34,429 nucleotides of DNA, taken from JAQVSH01 sp964451605. GTDB taxonomy: Bacteria > Bacteroidota > Bacteroidia > Bacteroidales > UBA4181. The notes under the pieces were generated by a model. The model saw nothing but the letters and a program-made list of their open reading frames with translations, had not been told where the DNA came from and did not search any database. Of the stretch, positions 32,350 through 34,429 are shown piece after piece. Where the stretch lies: contig CAYVJA010000027.1 in assembly GCA_964451605.1 (NCBI GenBank), positions 1 through 34,429 of the forward strand. Direction: 5' to 3'. The translations under genes and the position numbers were made by a program. Each line of letters begins with the position of its first letter. Position 1 is the first letter of the stretch.

Positions 32350-34071
32350 ATGAATGTACTGGTTGTAGTGATTGGCGCAGGAATTCTCCTGCTGGTAGCT
32401 TATGTAACGTATGGTCGTTATTTGAGTAAAAAGGTATTCCAACTTGATGACAAGCAAGTTACCCCTGCTGTAGAGATTAACGACAATCTCGATTATGTGC
32501 CGGCAAAAAAGGGAATGTTGCTCGGACAACATTTCTCGGCCATTGCAGCGGCCGGCCCCATTAACGGTCCTATCTTGGCGGGCGTTATGTTTGGCTGGGC
32601 TCCGGCGTTAATCTGGGTATTACTGGGTTCTATCTTTATAGGCGGTGTACACGACATGGGTTCTTTGGTGGCCTCTATCCGCCATAAGGCCCGCTCTATA
32701 ACAGAAGTCATCCGGGTAAATGTATCAACCCGGGCATGGATACTCTTTATGATTTTTGTCTGGATTGCACTGGTTTATGTAATTATTGCCTTTACCGATA
32801 TCACCGCCAGTTCGTTTGTGGGGATGGTAACCCTGGAATCGGGCGAGACCGTGAGAGGAGGAGCCATTGCCTCCTCGTCGGTAATGTATCTCATTCTGCC
32901 TATCATCATGGGGCTGCTACTGAAGTTTACCCGCCTGAAAGAGAATCAGGCTATCATTCCTTTTCTTCTGCTGGTTGGCGTGGCCATTTGGGCGGGAAAG
33001 TTTTTTCCTCTCGAACTCCCGATGGCTGATGTAGCCTCCGCACAAAAGGTTTGGGGCATTATTATTCTGATCTACTGTCTGATAGCTTCAATGGTTCCCA
33101 TGTGGCTTCTTCTGCAGCCTCGCGGAGCCCTGGGAGGATATTTCCTCTATGCTTCGCTTATAGTGGCTGCCATAGGCTTAGTTTTTGGCGGATATACCAT
33201 TGAATATCCCGCATTTACAAAACTCACAGCCGACACGACTATGGGTAGTGCCTTTTGGTTCCCTATGTTCCCGGTACTCTTTATAACCATTGCCTGTGGT
33301 GCCTGTTCGGGATTTCATGCGCTGGTTTCGTCGGGTACTACCAGTAAACAGCTCAGAAAGGAGAGCGATGCGAAACCCATCGGCTATGGTGCCATGTTGT
33401 TAGAGGGGATGGTAGCTGTGGTATCGATTGCGTGTGTGATGATTCTTTCGAGCGATTCGGCTATGATCTCGAAAGCACCCAATTTCATCTATGCCTCCGG
33501 AATTGGCAAGTTTATGGAGCTGATCGGAGTTTCGGCCACTTTCGGCATCACCTTCGGCTTAATGGCATTTACCACCTTTGTCTATGACACGCTCGATGTC
33601 TGTACCNNNNNNNNNNGACTCTATATCGTAGAAGAACTCACCGGATTAAAAAACTGGGGAGGAAAAATATTGGGTACTTTGTTAACGGCGGGTGTACCTG
33701 TCTTCTTTATTTTCCAGACCATGACCGATGCAAAAGGGAACGCTGTACCGGCCTGGAAACTCTACTGGGGTACATTCGGAGCCTCGAACCAACTGCTGGC
33801 TGCCCTGGCGCTGATTGGAATTACCATATGGTTGGTAAACACCCGAAAGAAATCGAAGGTGTGGCTTGTATCCTTTATTCCGGCCATAGTAATGTTTACC
33901 ATGGCCAACTGGGCTTTGGTGCTCGATGTCTATAACGGGTGGATCCTCCACAAAGTACATCCCTCCATTCCCTGGGTTTCGGCACTCCTCATTCTTCTGT
34001 CGGTACTGGTTGCCATTGAGACAACGTACTCTTACTTTAGGAAGAAACGGATCAATAATGGTGAATGGTGA
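32350..34071 (+). CDS. Carbon starvation CstA family transporter (with assembly gap)
   Basis: 573 codons including the gap. Inner-membrane permease with many hydrophobic segments. CstA signatures: YVTYGRYLSKKVF near the N-terminus, GQHFSAIAAAGPINGPI, WVLLGSIFIGGVHDMGSL, ACGACSGFHALVSSGTT, and TTFVYDTLDVCT before the gap. After the gap LYIVEELTGLK continues in frame. It is shorter than E. coli CstA (about 700 residues). Relatives import peptides or pyruvate; the substrate here is unknown. The stop codon lies within a 7-base tandem repeat. It has a roughly 100-base leader, and diverges from the clan GH-A gene. Confidence 0.93.
   Translation: MNVLVVVIGAGILLLVAYVTYGRYLSKKVFQLDDKQVTPAVEINDNLDYVPAKKGMLLGQHFSAIAAAGPINGPILAGVMFGWAPALIWVLLGSIFIGGVHDMGSLVASIRHKARSITEVIRVNVSTRAWILFMIFVWIALVYVIIAFTDITASSFVGMVTLESGETVRGGAIASSSVMYLILPIIMGLLLKFTRLKENQAIIPFLLLVGVAIWAGKFFPLELPMADVASAQKVWGIIILIYCLIASMVPMWLLLQPRGALGGYFLYASLIVAAIGLVFGGYTIEYPAFTKLTADTTMGSAFWFPMFPVLFITIACGACSGFHALVSSGTTSKQLRKESDAKPIGYGAMLLEGMVAVVSIACVMILSSDSAMISKAPNFIYASGIGKFMELIGVSATFGITFGLMAFTTFVYDTLDVCTXXXXLYIVEELTGLKNWGGKILGTLLTAGVPVFFIFQTMTDAKGNAVPAWKLYWGTFGASNQLLAALALIGITIWLVNTRKKSKVWLVSFIPAIVMFTMANWALVLDVYNGWILHKVHPSIPWVSALLILLSVLVAIETTYSYFRKKRINNGEW
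33607..33616. other. Assembly gap (10 N) inside cstA-family gene
   Basis: Ten N between DVCT and (R)LYIVEELTG. The frame is preserved, and three unknown residues plus a codon ending in GA fit the usual family spacing. Confidence 0.9.
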
Positions 34072-34074
34072 ATG
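34057..34074 (+). repeat. 7-bp tandem repeat at the cstA-family stop
   Basis: AATGGTG occurs twice in tandem and is followed by a partial AATG. The stop codon TGA at 34069-34071 is part of the repeat. Confidence 0.75.
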
Positions 34075-34083
34075 CGCTTCGAT

Positions 34084-34112
34084 GCACTAGAGCACTAGAG
34101 CACTAGAGCACT
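34084..34112 (+). repeat. 8-bp tandem repeat next to assembly gap
   Basis: Three full copies of GCACTAGA and a partial fourth, ending six bases before the ten-N gap at 34119-34128. The unit contains CTAG. The true array may be longer than shown. Confidence 0.85.
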
Positions 34113-34118
34113 GACATA

Positions 34119-34128
34119 NNNNNNNNNN
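34119..34128. other. Assembly gap (10 N) in repeat region
   Basis: Ten N between the 8-bp repeats and the end of the last minus-strand gene. The placement beside repeats suggests a repeat-caused break of unknown true size. Confidence 0.9.
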
Positions 34129-34153
34129 TCATTTCAGTGAGGGCGGTTTCGGG

Positions 34154-34429
34154 TTAGAAAAGCGGGCAGTTCTCTTTAATCCTGAAGAACATAAGGACGG
34201 GATTATCCTCCTCTTTGAGTTGGTTCAGGATACGGAGTACTTCGGGGTTGTCGGCGTTTTTCTTCTGAATTCGTGATTTATTCCTGATAATGCGATTGGG
34301 TGGCAGAACGGAGACAAAATGGTCCTGATAGGTAGTGATGGGTGGTAGGAAATACAAATATTCCGGGCCGGAAGTTCTCCATGAATCGAACGCCAGGACA
34401 GTTTGTTTGGTTTTCGAATAGAAGCATGA
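34154..34429 (-). CDS. C-terminal part of an unrecognised protein, 5' end outside window
   Basis: 91 residues are open from the window edge to a TAA stop at 34154-34156. The segment includes EYLYFLPPITTYQDHF, NADNPEVLRILNQLKEEDNP and a terminal VLMFFRIKENCPLF. The closing EEDNPVLMFFRIK resembles the ends of Bacteroidetes 6-bladed beta-propeller lipoproteins, but this is from memory and weak. It is not a complete gene: it has no start in the window. Confidence 0.6.
   Translation of the reverse strand, partial: SCFYSKTKQTVLAFDSWRTSGPEYLYFLPPITTYQDHFVSVLPPNRIIRNKSRIQKKNADNPEVLRILNQLKEEDNPVLMFFRIKENCPLF

Noticed and set aside
1..34429. Mobile elements, CRISPR arrays, tRNA or rRNA genes, defence loci
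   Set aside because: No transposase, integrase, phage or spacer-repeat pattern and no tRNA-like cloverleaf was recognised; the repeats at the right end are short tandem arrays.

Overview
The window is a chromosomal, gene-dense, roughly half-GC segment that looks like a member of the Bacteroidetes, most likely Bacteroidales. Reasons: many genes are preceded by the Bacteroidetes -7 element TAnnTTTG and by no convincing Shine-Dalgarno sequence. There are several secreted or lipid-anchored proteins, family 43 and clan GH-A glycosidases, and a PaaK/ACT cluster of the kind found in amino-acid-fermenting Bacteroidales. No rRNA, tRNA, insertion sequence, integrase, phage gene or CRISPR array was seen. 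Four runs of exactly ten N (287-296, 7053-7062, 33607-33616, 34119-34128) look like assembly gap placeholders. The one inside priA breaks the reading frame only artificially.

Layout. 1-1180 (-): 3'-truncated AMP-forming acyl-CoA ligase, divergent from a compact + strand group: membrane-tethered endonuclease/exonuclease/phosphatase protein, a 10TM metal exporter-like protein with a His-rich loop, and dihydrolipoyl dehydrogenase (1278-4916). Next come a META-domain secreted protein behind a perfect sigma-54 type site, a strong terminator, and priA (5577-7890). priA converges on pdxA (7884-8954, -). A divergent promoter region then leads to mqnC (futalosine route to menaquinone) and a Dabb protein (9049-10464).

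10461-16151 (-) is a five-gene unit transcribed outer-membrane barrel > PaaK-type ligase > tandem ACT protein > second PaaK-type ligase > PLP aminotransferase. I infer uptake or handling of aromatic amino acid-derived acids: transamination, arylacetate activation to CoA thioesters, and amino-acid sensing by the ACT protein. A terminator-shaped hairpin pointing into this unit lies upstream of it. Diverging from it are a U32/RlhA-like rRNA hydroxylation protein and a COG1092/RlmI-like methyltransferase overlapping by ATGA (16284-19045), then nagB. 19914-22975 holds a secreted GH43 protein (-), a creatininase-family hydrolase and a secreted nucleoside hydrolase.

22981-28796 (-) is a complete tripartite RND efflux operon (TolC-like > lipoprotein adaptor > permease). 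Two short perfect palindromes sit upstream of it, and the permease appears to carry two extra membrane segments. The last part has an unrecognised lipoprotein, a small secreted protein with a bidirectional terminator, a clan GH-A glycosidase (-), a CstA-family transporter (+) ending in short tandem repeats and an assembly gap, and the C-terminus of a further protein (-) that runs off the window.

No clearly new multi-gene system (defence, mobile, CRISPR) is present. The most unusual signals are regulatory: the sigma-54 site, the attenuator-like terminator, several perfect operator-like palindromes, possible leaderless genes, and homopolymer tracts inside genes. The permease insertion and the metal-exporter His-rich loop also merit a second look.
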